Below are positions 1 through 8,486 of a stretch of 64,000 nucleotides of DNA, one piece after another. A program made the position numbers and the translations under genes. The stretch is from Acidobacteriota bacterium (lineage in GTDB: Bacteria > Acidobacteriota > Holophagae > Thermotomaculales > Thermotomaculaceae): contig JAADGL010000033.1 in NCBI GenBank assembly GCA_013152385.1, positions 1 through 64,000 on the forward strand, in the 5' to 3' direction. Below the pieces are notes generated by a model. That model did not search any database, was not told the DNA's origin, and saw nothing but the letters and a program-made list of their open reading frames with translations. Position 1 is the stretch's first letter; every line of letters begins with the position of its first letter.

Positions 1-356
1 TGTTTTGCTGAATTCAGAATATCATCGGCAGTGGCAGTTTTTCCTGCGTTCAGGATGCTTGGGTTTGCCTGTGAGATTGTGTGGTTTTGGCAGTTCTTAC
101 AGTGAAAATTACATCCGGCGGCAGCAATGGAGTAGGTTCTGGCTCCGGGGTGGAAGTGGTAGAGGGGTTTTTTTTCCATCGGGTCCACATGGGCGGCAAT
201 CACTCGATCGGCATTGAGGGAAAAGAGTCTTCCTTCTTTGTTTAGGCGAACCGCGCAGATTCCTGTTTTTCCATCTTTAATTACGCAGTTATGGGGGCAG
301 AGTACGCATTGTACGGTATTTCCCGGCTGTTTTCTGTAATACAATGCTTCTTTCAT
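1..356 (-). CDS. amrS: AmmeMemoRadiSam system radical SAM enzyme (partial, 3' end outside window)
   Basis: About 118 N-terminal residues are visible; the gene runs off the left edge. It starts at ATG 356 on the minus strand. The radical SAM cluster motif CX3CX2C lies at residues 82-89 (GCNFHCKNC). It is preceded by further cysteines at 17, 20, 24 and 34 and by the family-typical stretch HVDPMEKKPLYHFHPG (56-71). This N-terminal pattern is characteristic of the radical SAM member of the AmmeMemoRadiSam (AMMECR1/Memo/radical SAM) group, formerly annotated as a pyruvate formate-lyase activating enzyme homologue. The family is expected to bind a 4Fe-4S cluster and cleave SAM in the cytoplasm; the substrate is not known from this sequence. 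A terminator separates it from the STAS gene upstream. Confidence 0.85.
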   Translation of the reverse strand, partial: MKEALYYRKQPGNTVQCVLCPHNCVIKDGKTGICAVRLNKEGRLFSLNADRVIAAHVDPMEKKPLYHFHPGARTYSIAAAGCNFHCKNCQNHTISQANPSILNAGKTATADDILNSAK

Positions 357-401
357 TCAGGCCTCACATAATTTTTTGTTCCGGCCGGACAGTTTTCAAA
401 A

Positions 402-428
402 CGCAAAAAGGCGGCCTGATGGCCGCCC
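402..428 (-). terminator. Rho-independent terminator of the STAS gene
   Basis: GGCGGCC-TGAT-GGCCGCC (410-427) forms a 7-bp GC stem. Read on the minus strand it is followed by CTTTTTG. It lies 21 nt beyond the STAS stop codon and upstream of the amrS start. Confidence 0.8.
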
Positions 429-448
429 GGTAATATTCTGGTTATTGT

Positions 449-784
449 TCAGAAACTGTTTATGGCATCTTCCACGCTGTCAAAGATCTCAAATACCGTA
501 ATCAGTGCAGTCAGTTGCAGCAGGTCATGAATTCTGTTGTTGAGGTTTGCCAGCTTCAGTTTACCTCCGGCGTTTTTTACAGTTGTAAAAGAGCTGACCA
601 GCTCACCAACCCCGGATGAATCCATATATTTTACATCTTTCATATCCAGGATCAGGTTTTTCTTTCCTTCCTCAATCTGTTGTTTGATGTTTTTCCGAAG
701 CAGAACATCTCCTTCACCGATTGTAATTTTCCCATGAAGCCCGAGAATTGTGGTGTTATCCAGATTTTTGATTTCTGTTCTCAT
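449..784 (-). CDS. STAS-domain anti-sigma factor antagonist-like protein
   Basis: A single STAS domain of 111 residues, the usual length of SpoIIAA/RsbV-type antagonists. The DSSG motif at residues 55-58, which carries the serine phosphorylated by an anti-sigma kinase in this family, is intact. It is preceded by a beta strand ending ILDMKDVKYM. A strong ribosome binding site (AAGGAGGA) lies 7 nt before the ATG. No anti-sigma kinase or phosphatase gene is adjacent, so the partner must be elsewhere. It has its own promoter and terminator, so it is probably monocistronic. The partner could instead be a chemotaxis-like or transporter regulator. Confidence 0.85.
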   Translation of the reverse strand: MRTEIKNLDNTTILGLHGKITIGEGDVLLRKNIKQQIEEGKKNLILDMKDVKYMDSSGVGELVSSFTTVKNAGGKLKLANLNNRIHDLLQLTALITVFEIFDSVEDAINSF

Positions 785-822
785 TATGTAAATCCTCCTT
801 AGAGTTTGTTTCCCTGAATCCG

Positions 823-851
823 ATTGTAAAGATGATGTGGCATTTTTACAA
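823..851 (-). promoter_or_regulatory. Sigma-70-type promoter for the STAS gene
   Basis: Minus strand TTGTAA (846-851), 17 nt, TACAAT (823-828), about 40 nt before the STAS start codon. Confidence 0.55.
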
Positions 852-1063
852 GTACTTTATCGGGTAGTTGCCGATTCCGTTTGTATTTTATGGAAAAAAA
901 CGGGTAGTTCATTTATTTCCCCGAAAGTCTTGAATTGGAGTGGAACGGTACCGTTACTGCCGGATTCGGTCTGAAAAGGGGTTTAATGGGTCTTTTCTTG
1001 CGGTTCGGGGAGTATCATGTATCATGTTGGATATCTGAAAACAGCCGCGGAGGTGTCGGACGA

Positions 1064-1837
1064 GTGATTAGCTGTTTGAAAATTTTCGGAGAACGGAATT
1101 CCGGTACTACTTTCGTGCAGCGTTTGCTGGCGCAGAATTTGCCGGTACGGATTTTGCCCGGCGGGGTACCCCGGGTTATTTACCGCGGCCTGCCTTTTGA
1201 GTTTGTTCGGGATATGTGGTTCCGGTGGACAGACAGAAGAAACCTGGGATGGAAACACGCATTTCCGGATGTGGAAAATATCCGGAAGTTTTCCCTTCGG
1301 AAGCCTCTTGCGGTCGTCTGTGTCTGTAAAAATCCGTATGCTTATCTGCTGTCTCTTTTTCGGCGTCCGTATCATCTTGGATTTTCGGAAGGGAATTTTT
1401 TTTCATTTTTAAATACCCCCTGCTCCATAGTCAGACGGGAACGTGCACCCGGGGTGTTTCAAAATCCTGTTGAACTGTGGAATTCAAAAAACCGGGCGTT
1501 TTTAGATTTGTCGTTGTCGAATCTTCCGGCCATGCTGCTGCGGTACGAAGATGTTTTGGCAAATCCGGAAGCAGCTGTTGAGAAAATAAGCAGAGGTTTT
1601 CAGTTAAAGAGGCAGGGGCAGTTCCGGGGGGTTTATCTGTCTGCCAAAGGAGACAAAGGGCGGAAATTTGATGATTTCCAACTTTATTATCTGAAAGAAA
1701 AATGGCGGGATGAGTTGATGCAGAGAGAAGTGGAATTTATCAATCGTTTCCTTGATGCGGATTTGTGCCGGGATTTGGGATATGATGTTTTGAACCCCGG
1801 AGACTTTGGAAAAAGGTACTTTGCTGATGGCGGTTAA
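1064..1837 (+). CDS. Sulfotransferase family protein (1st of four)
   Basis: 257 residues from GTG 1064, chosen because GGAGG lies at 1049-1053 and the PAPS-binding P-loop then falls at the N-terminus, as in this family. The frame is open upstream to 935, but that extension looks non-coding. The 5'-phosphosulfate loop reads FGERNSGTTF (residues 8-17). A candidate 3'-phosphate motif is VCVCKNPYAYLLSLF. The predicted activity is transfer of a sulfuryl group from PAPS to a carbohydrate acceptor. It is the first gene of the polysaccharide cluster and overlaps the next gene by 11 nt. The acceptor cannot be read from sequence. Confidence 0.75.
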   Translation: MISCLKIFGERNSGTTFVQRLLAQNLPVRILPGGVPRVIYRGLPFEFVRDMWFRWTDRRNLGWKHAFPDVENIRKFSLRKPLAVVCVCKNPYAYLLSLFRRPYHLGFSEGNFFSFLNTPCSIVRRERAPGVFQNPVELWNSKNRAFLDLSLSNLPAMLLRYEDVLANPEAAVEKISRGFQLKRQGQFRGVYLSAKGDKGRKFDDFQLYYLKEKWRDELMQREVEFINRFLDADLCRDLGYDVLNPGDFGKRYFADGG

Positions 1838-2732
1838 ATGGATAATCAATGGCTATTTCAGGAGCGGCACTACTTTTTTGTGGGAGCGGTTCCGTAGTGC
1901 GGCAGATGGCAACGTGCTGTGTCTGTATGAGCCGCTGCATCCGGATTTGCCCGGTTTTATTGAAAACAGGGGCAGGGATGAGTCAGGCAGGCGCCTTCAT
2001 CAGCTGGAATTGTGGTCTGATTACTTGAGGATTCAGCCTGCCCGATTGAAAAGAATCTTAAGCTGCCATCCCAATTTGTCCGCCCGTTGCTGTTGGCGCA
2101 ATGAAGAGCTGGCAGCTTATTTCAGAGAATTCCACACGCTGGATAAAGATGTGATGATTCAGTGCAACCGCCTTCATTTTGATATTCAATGTGTGGCGGA
2201 ATTAACCGGTGCCCGGATTGTGCATGTGGTAAGAAATCCCGTGGAGGTGTTTCATTCCATCCGGCATGTTTACTTTACCGTCCGTGGCCCGTGCCGGGGG
2301 CTCGTGCGGAGAATCGCCTATCCCTTCAGGGGAAAGTACGCATTTGAAACCGCCGCATGGGTGAATCGGGCAAGGTCGGAATTTTCACATACTTTTACTG
2401 AGGCAGAGACTTGCCGGCCGGGACTTTTCCCTGCTTTTGTCCTTGCATGGGTCAGTGCAAATTACGCTGCGGTTCAATCGCTTTTCCCCGGAAGGGGGAT
2501 GGTATGTGCATATGAGGAGCTTTTTCTTCAACCGCTCAGGCTGGCAGGAGACTTCCAGACATTTTTCGGAGTTCCGTTTCCCATTGAACAGGATGACGTG
2601 AATCCCCGGGATGCAATTAACAATGACAAAGTATGGAAACAATTTAATAAATGGGTAAAACACTGGGGCCTTGAAATGGAATGGAGCCGAATCAGAGAGG
2701 TTGTGGAATCAAGGGGAGTGAGATGGAAGTGA
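1827..2732 (+). CDS. Sulfotransferase family protein (2nd of four)
   Basis: 301 residues. The P-loop GYFRSGTTF lies at residues 9-17 and the 3'-phosphate motif HVVRNPVEVFHSIRH near residue 135; both are hallmarks of PAPS-dependent sulfotransferases. The frame is open from 1806, but ATG 1827 puts the P-loop near the N-terminus as in its neighbours. The ribosome binding site is weak, so translation is probably coupled to the first sulfotransferase, which it overlaps. Its sequence differs strongly from the other three sulfotransferases here, suggesting different acceptors rather than recent duplication. Confidence 0.82.
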   Translation: MAVKWIINGYFRSGTTFLWERFRSAADGNVLCLYEPLHPDLPGFIENRGRDESGRRLHQLELWSDYLRIQPARLKRILSCHPNLSARCCWRNEELAAYFREFHTLDKDVMIQCNRLHFDIQCVAELTGARIVHVVRNPVEVFHSIRHVYFTVRGPCRGLVRRIAYPFRGKYAFETAAWVNRARSEFSHTFTEAETCRPGLFPAFVLAWVSANYAAVQSLFPGRGMVCAYEELFLQPLRLAGDFQTFFGVPFPIEQDDVNPRDAINNDKVWKQFNKWVKHWGLEMEWSRIREVVESRGVRWK

Positions 2733-4054
2733 GCCGAATTGCAGACTGGGGCAATCGAGGCGGGGAACTGGCGAACCGGTTTGTCAGTGTCTGGATATTT
2801 CTTGTCTTTGTATTTGCATTTCAATTGTTTGATAATTTCCCTTTTGCCGGGGCCGCATATGAGGCGGAAATACCTGTTTTGTTATTCCTGGCGTTATTTG
2901 CGCTTGTGCATTATGGCCGAAAACTCTACCGGAGACAGCCCCTGTCCCGGATAGAGCTTCTTCTTGTGTGTCTTTTGTTCCTGCCGTTCATTTCCGCTCT
3001 TTCGGCATGGATATCCTTTGGCCAGCCAATGTGGATAGGGATTCTTGCTGACCGCAGGTGGATTCGGATCATTGCGGGCCTTTTTGTCTTCCGGATGCTT
3101 TTGTCTCGGCGCATCAGCTGGAAATCCATTCAGCGGATTTTTCTTTTGCTTGCATTTGTTTCTCTATCGCTTTATCTATTCATATGGCTTTTTCTGAATC
3201 CGAATTCTCTTTCCGGTGGCTTCTATTTTTTGGACATTCCAACCAAAGGGGTGCAACTGAAAATTGTGCCGGTTTTTGTCATTTGGGCTGCAATCTATTT
3301 TCTGCTGCGGTGGATTCGCGGTCAAAAAGCCAGCTTACGTTTACTGAATCCGGTTGTTTTTTCCGTTTTTCTGGGGTATGTGGTTTTTATATACAAATCC
3401 AGGGCGACAATTATTGTTCTGGCGGCAGTCCTGTTTCTGGCTGCGGTGCTGGAATCCCGAAGGGGAAGAAGAGTGCGGACGATAGTCATTTTGTTACTGC
3501 TGCTGATGTGTATGGGTGGGATTGTGCGGGTTGTAAAGCCGCAGGAATTCCGGCGGCAATTATCCGGTTTTCGGAATATTGTGGCATTCTTTTCCGGCGG
3601 AGACGGGATAATGGATGCATCATTGGCCAATCGTTTGTCTCAGGGAACCGTCGCATGGTGGAGTATTTCCCGTTCTTTCCGGCCGATGTTGTTCGGAAAC
3701 GGACGGGTGAGCCGGCATTGGAGCGGAAAAGCCGTGGCGTCTTTCGGATATTTTTATCCTGCGGATATCGGGTGGCTTGGCATTGTATTTCGATATGGTT
3801 TTCTCGGCTTTGTGCTGATAAATTTATCTTTTCTGTTTGTCTGGAAGGAAGCCCGTAACAAGCAATGTCAAGAGGATGATGATGTTTTTCTGGCCTCATT
3901 AAACTGGTGGCTGGTTTATCTGTTTCTCAGGTCTGTTTTGAATGGGATTGTGGCTTCTGACCCGGCACTGGTGATGGTTCCGGTTTTCCTGATTTACTGG
4001 CGATGCAGCAAATACAATATTCCTCTTGTCTCAACAGCGGGAAGTGTGCGATGA
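2723..4054 (+). CDS. O-antigen polymerase/ligase-like (Wzy/WaaL superfamily) membrane protein
   Basis: 443 residues from ATG 2723, with AAGGGGA upstream and a 10-nt overlap with the preceding sulfotransferase. I count roughly 10-12 hydrophobic helices, beginning with WIFLVFVFAFQLF. Between late helices there is a large polar loop (around residues 275-330) with scattered Arg and Trp. Together with the SRATIIVLAAVLF helix, this is the usual layout of Wzy polymerases and O-antigen ligases. It would act in the inner membrane on lipid-linked glycan. Sequence alone does not separate polymerase from ligase. Its position between sulfotransferases and a glycosyltransferase supports a surface polysaccharide locus. 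Confidence 0.7.
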   Translation: MEVSRIADWGNRGGELANRFVSVWIFLVFVFAFQLFDNFPFAGAAYEAEIPVLLFLALFALVHYGRKLYRRQPLSRIELLLVCLLFLPFISALSAWISFGQPMWIGILADRRWIRIIAGLFVFRMLLSRRISWKSIQRIFLLLAFVSLSLYLFIWLFLNPNSLSGGFYFLDIPTKGVQLKIVPVFVIWAAIYFLLRWIRGQKASLRLLNPVVFSVFLGYVVFIYKSRATIIVLAAVLFLAAVLESRRGRRVRTIVILLLLLMCMGGIVRVVKPQEFRRQLSGFRNIVAFFSGGDGIMDASLANRLSQGTVAWWSISRSFRPMLFGNGRVSRHWSGKAVASFGYFYPADIGWLGIVFRYGFLGFVLINLSFLFVWKEARNKQCQEDDDVFLASLNWWLVYLFLRSVLNGIVASDPALVMVPVFLIYWRCSKYNIPLVSTAGSVR

Positions 4055-5244
4055 TGCGGATTCTTTGTGCCCGTCATTTTTTCCCCTGGCCGCCGGTCAG
4101 CGGGGGGAACCGGGTTGCTTTTTCTACGCTGCGGGAATTGTGCAGGGGCGGGGAAGTGGATTTGTTATGCTTCGGCCACGATGTAAAATCCGAAAGTATA
4201 AAGGAATTGCGGCAGAACTGTCCGGGCCTGAGAAATGTGTTTATTGTGCCGCATTACCGGAAACCGCGGTATTGGGCGCCTTTGATGAATGCAACTGGAA
4301 AATCTTATTTTCTGAGTCGTGACTATTCACGTGAATATGTCAAAAAGGCTCAGCAATTGGTTCGGGGAGGGAATTATGACTTTTTCTTTTCTGACACATT
4401 GCGTGTTTTTGTCAACGTGGCGGAGGTCTTTTCGGCCCGGCGCCGGGGACTGCCCTGGGTGGCGCAGTTTCACAATGTGGAACACCTGCTTTTTCGGAGC
4501 TTTCTTGACAGGCGGCCCTTTGTGTCCATGCTGTTGCGTCCGGAAGCGGAGTTGTTGAAACGCCGCGAAATCCGGTACTGGAAATTGCCGGATCGGGCGA
4601 TATTTATTTCTCCTGAAGATTATCGGAAGGCTATGAAAGCAACCGCACAATGGCCGAAGTTGACAGCGGCTTTTCCAGGGGAAATGATAGCATTGAATCC
4701 AATCGGATGGAGAGGGGGCGGAGAGGGCCGGATTTGTCATCTTGGAACCGGCAGTTGGGAACCCAATATTGATGGCGTGAAGTGGTTTTTAAAGTCGGTG
4801 TTTCCGCTTATTCGAAAGGAATTCCCGGCTGCGGTTTTTTCCCATGCGGGGCAGGGGACCGACAGTAGGCTTACACGGTTTCACAATGGGAATAATGTTT
4901 GTATTCAAGGCTTTGTGTCTGATTTAACGGAATTTTATCTGGATGCGGCCCTGTTTGTGGCACCGCTTCGTTTCGGAAGTGGAATTAAAATTAAAGTTAT
5001 AGATGCCATTTCAAGGGGAGTTCCGGTTGTAATGAGTTCTGTTGCTGCCGAAGGGCTGCCGCTGGTTGAAGGGGAGGGGGTCTTCGTGGCGGACGATCCC
5101 CGGAACTTTGCGGATAAAGTACTGATGCTGCTTCGTGATCCGGAGTTGAGAATTCGACAGGGACAGCTGGCATATGCGGCGGCAGAAAAGATGGCAGGGA
5201 TGTCCAGGCGGGATATTCTTTTTTTCAGGGACAGCCGGGTATGA
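4051..5244 (+). CDS. Glycosyltransferase family 4 (GT-B fold)
   Basis: 397 residues from ATG 4051, which overlaps the previous stop as ATGA and follows GGGAAG. The N-terminus has the acceptor-side pattern ARHFFPWPPVSGGNRV, with the Gly-Gly loop of GT4 enzymes. The C-terminal nucleotide-sugar half has FGSGIKIKVIDAISRGVPVV followed by SSVAAEGLPL, the typical donor-binding region. It is probably cytoplasmic or membrane-associated and adds a sugar to a lipid-linked glycan. The sugar and linkage cannot be inferred. Confidence 0.82.
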   Translation: MMRILCARHFFPWPPVSGGNRVAFSTLRELCRGGEVDLLCFGHDVKSESIKELRQNCPGLRNVFIVPHYRKPRYWAPLMNATGKSYFLSRDYSREYVKKAQQLVRGGNYDFFFSDTLRVFVNVAEVFSARRRGLPWVAQFHNVEHLLFRSFLDRRPFVSMLLRPEAELLKRREIRYWKLPDRAIFISPEDYRKAMKATAQWPKLTAAFPGEMIALNPIGWRGGGEGRICHLGTGSWEPNIDGVKWFLKSVFPLIRKEFPAAVFSHAGQGTDSRLTRFHNGNNVCIQGFVSDLTEFYLDAALFVAPLRFGSGIKIKVIDAISRGVPVVMSSVAAEGLPLVEGEGVFVADDPRNFADKVLMLLRDPELRIRQGQLAYAAAEKMAGMSRRDILFFRDSRV

Positions 5245-5257
5245 AAAACAGATGGCT

Positions 5258-5286
5258 TTGAAACCTTTAATTGCGTAAAATAAAAA
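5258..5286 (+). promoter_or_regulatory. Possible internal promoter before the third sulfotransferase
   Basis: TTGAAA (5258-5263), 17 nt, TAAAAA (5281-5286) in the 71-nt gap after the glycosyltransferase, the only sizeable gap in the cluster. The -10 is imperfect. Confidence 0.35.
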
Positions 5287-5315
5287 GGTGTAAAACGACA
5301 GGTTACGAGAGGTAA

Positions 5316-6161
5316 ATGAAACAGATATTGTATGTTCTGGGAAGCGGAAGAAGTGGTTCTACTCTTCTGGATATTATACTGGGCAGTGCTGACGGCATTT
5401 TCAGCTGCGGGGAGTTAAGACGTTTCAGATTTAATGTCGGAGTCCCTCTCCCTCATCCGCACAGAGCCGAAGTTGTCGAATTCTGGAAGAATATTTCCCT
5501 GAAAGTATCTGAAAAATTATCGGAGCGGAAAGGGACTGATTGGGAGAAACTGTGTCATCGGATTGAATACCATACACGGTTTATCGCTCCATGGCGGTTT
5601 TCCGGCCGTGCAATGGAGAGCTACGGAAAATATGTTAATACCCTGGCAGATACAATTTTTGAGGAGACCGGGGCGGATTGGCTTGTGGATTCATCCAAAT
5701 ATCCGGGCCGTTTACTGGCTTTGTTGAAGGTTTCCAAATATCCTGTGTCCGTTATCTATCTGACAAGACATCCGGTTGGGGTTGTCCGGTCTTTCAGCAG
5801 GATGGATGTGGAACAGCCGGGAAAGGGATTCTGGGCAGCCAATCATTATTACGGTGTAAACGGTTTATTGTGTTGTGTGGCTTACCGGCAGGTTTCTGCC
5901 GAGCGCCGCCTGAAAATGCGATATGAAAACCTGGTTAAAAAACCGGAATGGAGCCTGGCGAAAATTGAAAAGAAATTCGGAATGAATATGAAGATACCGA
6001 TTTCCATTGCTGCGGCTGGGGAAGCATTTCGGATCGGGCACCTGGTGGGGGGAAACCGAATCCGGTTGAATAATGAGATTTTTCTGAAACCGCTTGAAGA
6101 TGATTTTGCATGGGATGTAAAATCGGTCTTAACCCGTATTATGAACCGTATCTGGTACTAA
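5316..6161 (+). CDS. Sulfotransferase family protein (3rd of four)
   Basis: 281 residues. The N-terminal P-loop is LGSGRSGSTLLDIIL (residues 8-22), and the 3'-phosphate motif LTRHPVGVVRSFSR follows near residue 149. GAGAGG lies 5 nt before the ATG. It is followed 12 nt later by the fourth sulfotransferase, so the two are probably co-transcribed. The SGRSGST form of the loop is common in bacterial carbohydrate sulfotransferases of the Sulfotransfer_1/3 families. The acceptor is unknown. Confidence 0.85.
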   Translation: MKQILYVLGSGRSGSTLLDIILGSADGIFSCGELRRFRFNVGVPLPHPHRAEVVEFWKNISLKVSEKLSERKGTDWEKLCHRIEYHTRFIAPWRFSGRAMESYGKYVNTLADTIFEETGADWLVDSSKYPGRLLALLKVSKYPVSVIYLTRHPVGVVRSFSRMDVEQPGKGFWAANHYYGVNGLLCCVAYRQVSAERRLKMRYENLVKKPEWSLAKIEKKFGMNMKIPISIAAAGEAFRIGHLVGGNRIRLNNEIFLKPLEDDFAWDVKSVLTRIMNRIWY

Positions 6162-6173
6162 CGGAGTATACTT

Positions 6174-7190
6174 ATGCCTTTTGAGGGCCCACTTTTCATC
6201 GTTGGATTGTCTCGCAGCGGCACCACTTTACTTCGAAGTCTGTTAAACCGGAATTCCAGAATTTCCCTGACGATTGAAGAGAGTCATTTTGTTCCTTTTG
6301 TGATGAGAAAATATGGGAAAACAGCGGATTTTTCATCTGAACGGGTAAAAAAGCATTTACGGTCTGATCTGGAAAAAACGATTATTTTTCACCGGATGAA
6401 GTTACGGGGCTGCCCGATGGATTGGGATGAGCTGAACAAACGAATGGATTTAAATAGCTGGAATGAAATTATCCGGTTTATTTTTCAAAGTTTTGCGATA
6501 AAACCATTTCAGCCGGGGATGATATGGGGGGATAAAACACCCCGATATTTGCCTTTTGTTCCGGAGATCAAAGAAATTCTTCCGGCTGCCCGTTTTATTC
6601 ATATTGTCCGTGATCCCAGAGACCGGGCCATGTCTGTTCATGCCCGCTGGAACAAGCTGTTTTCGCGTTCTGCCATGGAGTGGAACCGGCAGATTCGGAT
6701 GAGCAGAAGCTATCCGGAGCTGCTGGGAAAAGATTATATGGAAATCCGTTATGAAGAGTTGCTCAGCGCTCCGGAGAAGACAATGAGAGGACTCTGTAAA
6801 TTTCTGGAAATTGATTTTGAACCCCCGATGCTGACTCTGGAAAAGGCTGATTGGAAATACGGAGACACGAAAGGTAAGCTGCACATTGTGCCGGAAAACC
6901 ATAATAAATTCGCAGGCCAATTATCGGAAAGGAAAATTCGCCGTATTGAAGAAATTGCGTATCCGATGATGCGGGAATTGGGATATCCGATAACAGTTGC
7001 CGTCAGGTATGTCCCTGTGGGAAGAGTAACAGCTGTTCTGATCCGGATACTGGATATGTTTTTCCATGGCTGGTCAATTATCCGGTCACGGGGCATATTG
7101 GGCGGGATAGATTGGTCACTCCGTATACTGAGAAATCGTATTTTATTGAGGAAAAATCCGAAAACAGCTTTAAAAAACCGGCGGAGTTGA
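6174..7190 (+). CDS. Sulfotransferase family protein (4th of four), with a possible -1 frameshift extension
   Basis: 338 residues in frame zero. The P-loop GLSRSGTTLLRSLLNR lies at residues 11-26 and the 3'-phosphate motif HIVRDPRDRAMSVHARW follows near residue 143. Six codons before the stop the sequence reads TTA AAA AAC, i.e. the heptamer A-AAA-AAC (7172-7178) in the phase used for programmed -1 frameshifting. The -1 frame stays open for 27 more sense codons to a stop at 7259-7261, just before the ribosome binding site of the next gene. The true C-terminus may therefore be longer, through programmed slippage, a mutation or an assembly error in the A6 run. Confidence 0.85.
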   Translation: MPFEGPLFIVGLSRSGTTLLRSLLNRNSRISLTIEESHFVPFVMRKYGKTADFSSERVKKHLRSDLEKTIIFHRMKLRGCPMDWDELNKRMDLNSWNEIIRFIFQSFAIKPFQPGMIWGDKTPRYLPFVPEIKEILPAARFIHIVRDPRDRAMSVHARWNKLFSRSAMEWNRQIRMSRSYPELLGKDYMEIRYEELLSAPEKTMRGLCKFLEIDFEPPMLTLEKADWKYGDTKGKLHIVPENHNKFAGQLSERKIRRIEEIAYPMMRELGYPITVAVRYVPVGRVTAVLIRILDMFFHGWSIIRSRGILGGIDWSLRILRNRILLRKNPKTALKNRRS

Positions 7191-7261
7191 GTGCGGCTGA
7201 AATGAAGGCGCTGATGAGAAAGTTGGTTTTATCGCCGTTTGGATGGTACTATCTGCAATGA
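7172..7261 (+). other. Slippery heptamer and -1 frame extension of the fourth sulfotransferase
   Basis: A-AAA-AAC at 7172-7178 followed by an open -1 frame: CCG at 7178 through CAA at 7256, stop TGA 7259-7261. The extension reads PAELSAAEMKALMRK, then LVLSPFGWYYLQ, a protein-like composition. No clear stimulatory hairpin or upstream Shine-Dalgarno is visible. An ATG at 7202 in this frame could also start a 19-codon ORF. Confidence 0.5.
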
Positions 7262-7274
7262 CGGAGGAAGAGTA

Positions 7275-8486
7275 ATGGAGGGCGGTGGAAAGGTGCATAT
7301 AAAGGACCGTGGAGATTTTCAAACCGGAAATGTGCTGCTGATTTCGACTGCTCATCTGGTTCATGATATCTATTCTTCTTTTCTGGCTCCGATTCTCCCT
7401 CTTTTGATTGAGAAACTTCAGATCAGTTATGCCGCTGCCGGTTTCCTGACGGTTGTGCAGCGGGCACCTTCTTTGCTGAACCCGTTGATGGGGCTGCTTG
7501 CGGATAGAATCAGGGTTCGCTATCTTTTGATTCTGGCACCTGCGATTACATCTGTTTCCATGTCTCTTCTCGGCATGGCGCCCAACTACGGTGTCCTGGT
7601 GCTGCTGCTTTTGTCCATGGGTATCGGGGCGATGTGTTTTCATGTCCCCGGCCCGGTGATGATCAAAGCGGTTTCCGGTGAGAGAACCGGCAGGGGAATG
7701 AGTTTTTATATGCTGGGGGGAGAGGTTGCCCGAACAGTCGGCCCGCTGGTTATTCTCGGGGCGGTGTCGCTGTGGGGCCTGGAAGGTACGTGGAAACTGA
7801 TTCCATTCGGCTTGTTGGCGTCGGCGATTCTGTTTTTCAGATTTCGTAAAATGGTATTCCATCGGGAACATGCCGGAAAAGGAGTGCGTATCGGTGTCCG
7901 GAGAACATTGAAAGGTTTTTTCCCGTTTTTTACGATCCTGGCCGGCTATACGCTTTTCCGGGCATTGATTCGATCCACCCTGATGGTTTTTTTGCCGACC
8001 TATCTGGCTTCCCGGGGCGAGAATCTCTGGTTTGCCGGTATTTCTCTGTCCGCACTGGAATTAACCGGTGCAATCGGAACATTCTGGGGCGGGAGTCTTT
8101 CCGACCGTTTGGGCCGAAGAAGAATGCTCCTGATGGTATCGGCGGTATCTCCGGTTCTCGGCTGGGCTTTTCTTTTGAGCCGGGGGTGGGTGTCCATTGT
8201 TGTTCTGCTGCTGTTGGGTTTTTTTCTGATTTCCGCGGGGCCGGTGGTTCTGGCGTTGGTGCAGGACGTGAAGTCGGACCGGCCTGCTTTTATGAACAGT
8301 ATATACATGACACTGAATTTTCTGGGCAGTGCCGGCACTGCGCTTCTTGTGGGCTGGGGTGCAGACCATTTCGGCCTGGAAAGAATGTTCAAAGTGGTAT
8401 TTACCCTGTCTGTTTTAGCAGTTCCGTTTGTCTGGTTCCTGGGAGACCGGCATATGGAACTGTCAGATGAAAAGGAGAAACCATGA
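7275..8486 (+). CDS. MFS transporter, fosmidomycin-resistance (Fsr)-like
   Basis: 403 residues from ATG 7275, chosen for GGAGGAAG at 7263-7270; the frame is also open from 7239. About 12 hydrophobic helices. Helix 1 carries the HLVHDIYSSFLAPILPLL pattern of the Fsr-type MFS group, and GLLADRIRVRYLL fits the loop 2-3 signature. GGSLSDRLGRRRM is the repeat of that signature in the second half. The protein is an inner-membrane secondary transporter; the substrate is unknown and drug export is only one option. It overlaps the following HAD gene as ATGA, so the two are translationally coupled. Confidence 0.82.
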   Translation: MEGGGKVHIKDRGDFQTGNVLLISTAHLVHDIYSSFLAPILPLLIEKLQISYAAAGFLTVVQRAPSLLNPLMGLLADRIRVRYLLILAPAITSVSMSLLGMAPNYGVLVLLLLSMGIGAMCFHVPGPVMIKAVSGERTGRGMSFYMLGGEVARTVGPLVILGAVSLWGLEGTWKLIPFGLLASAILFFRFRKMVFHREHAGKGVRIGVRRTLKGFFPFFTILAGYTLFRALIRSTLMVFLPTYLASRGENLWFAGISLSALELTGAIGTFWGGSLSDRLGRRRMLLMVSAVSPVLGWAFLLSRGWVSIVVLLLLGFFLISAGPVVLALVQDVKSDRPAFMNSIYMTLNFLGSAGTALLVGWGADHFGLERMFKVVFTLSVLAVPFVWFLGDRHMELSDEKEKP

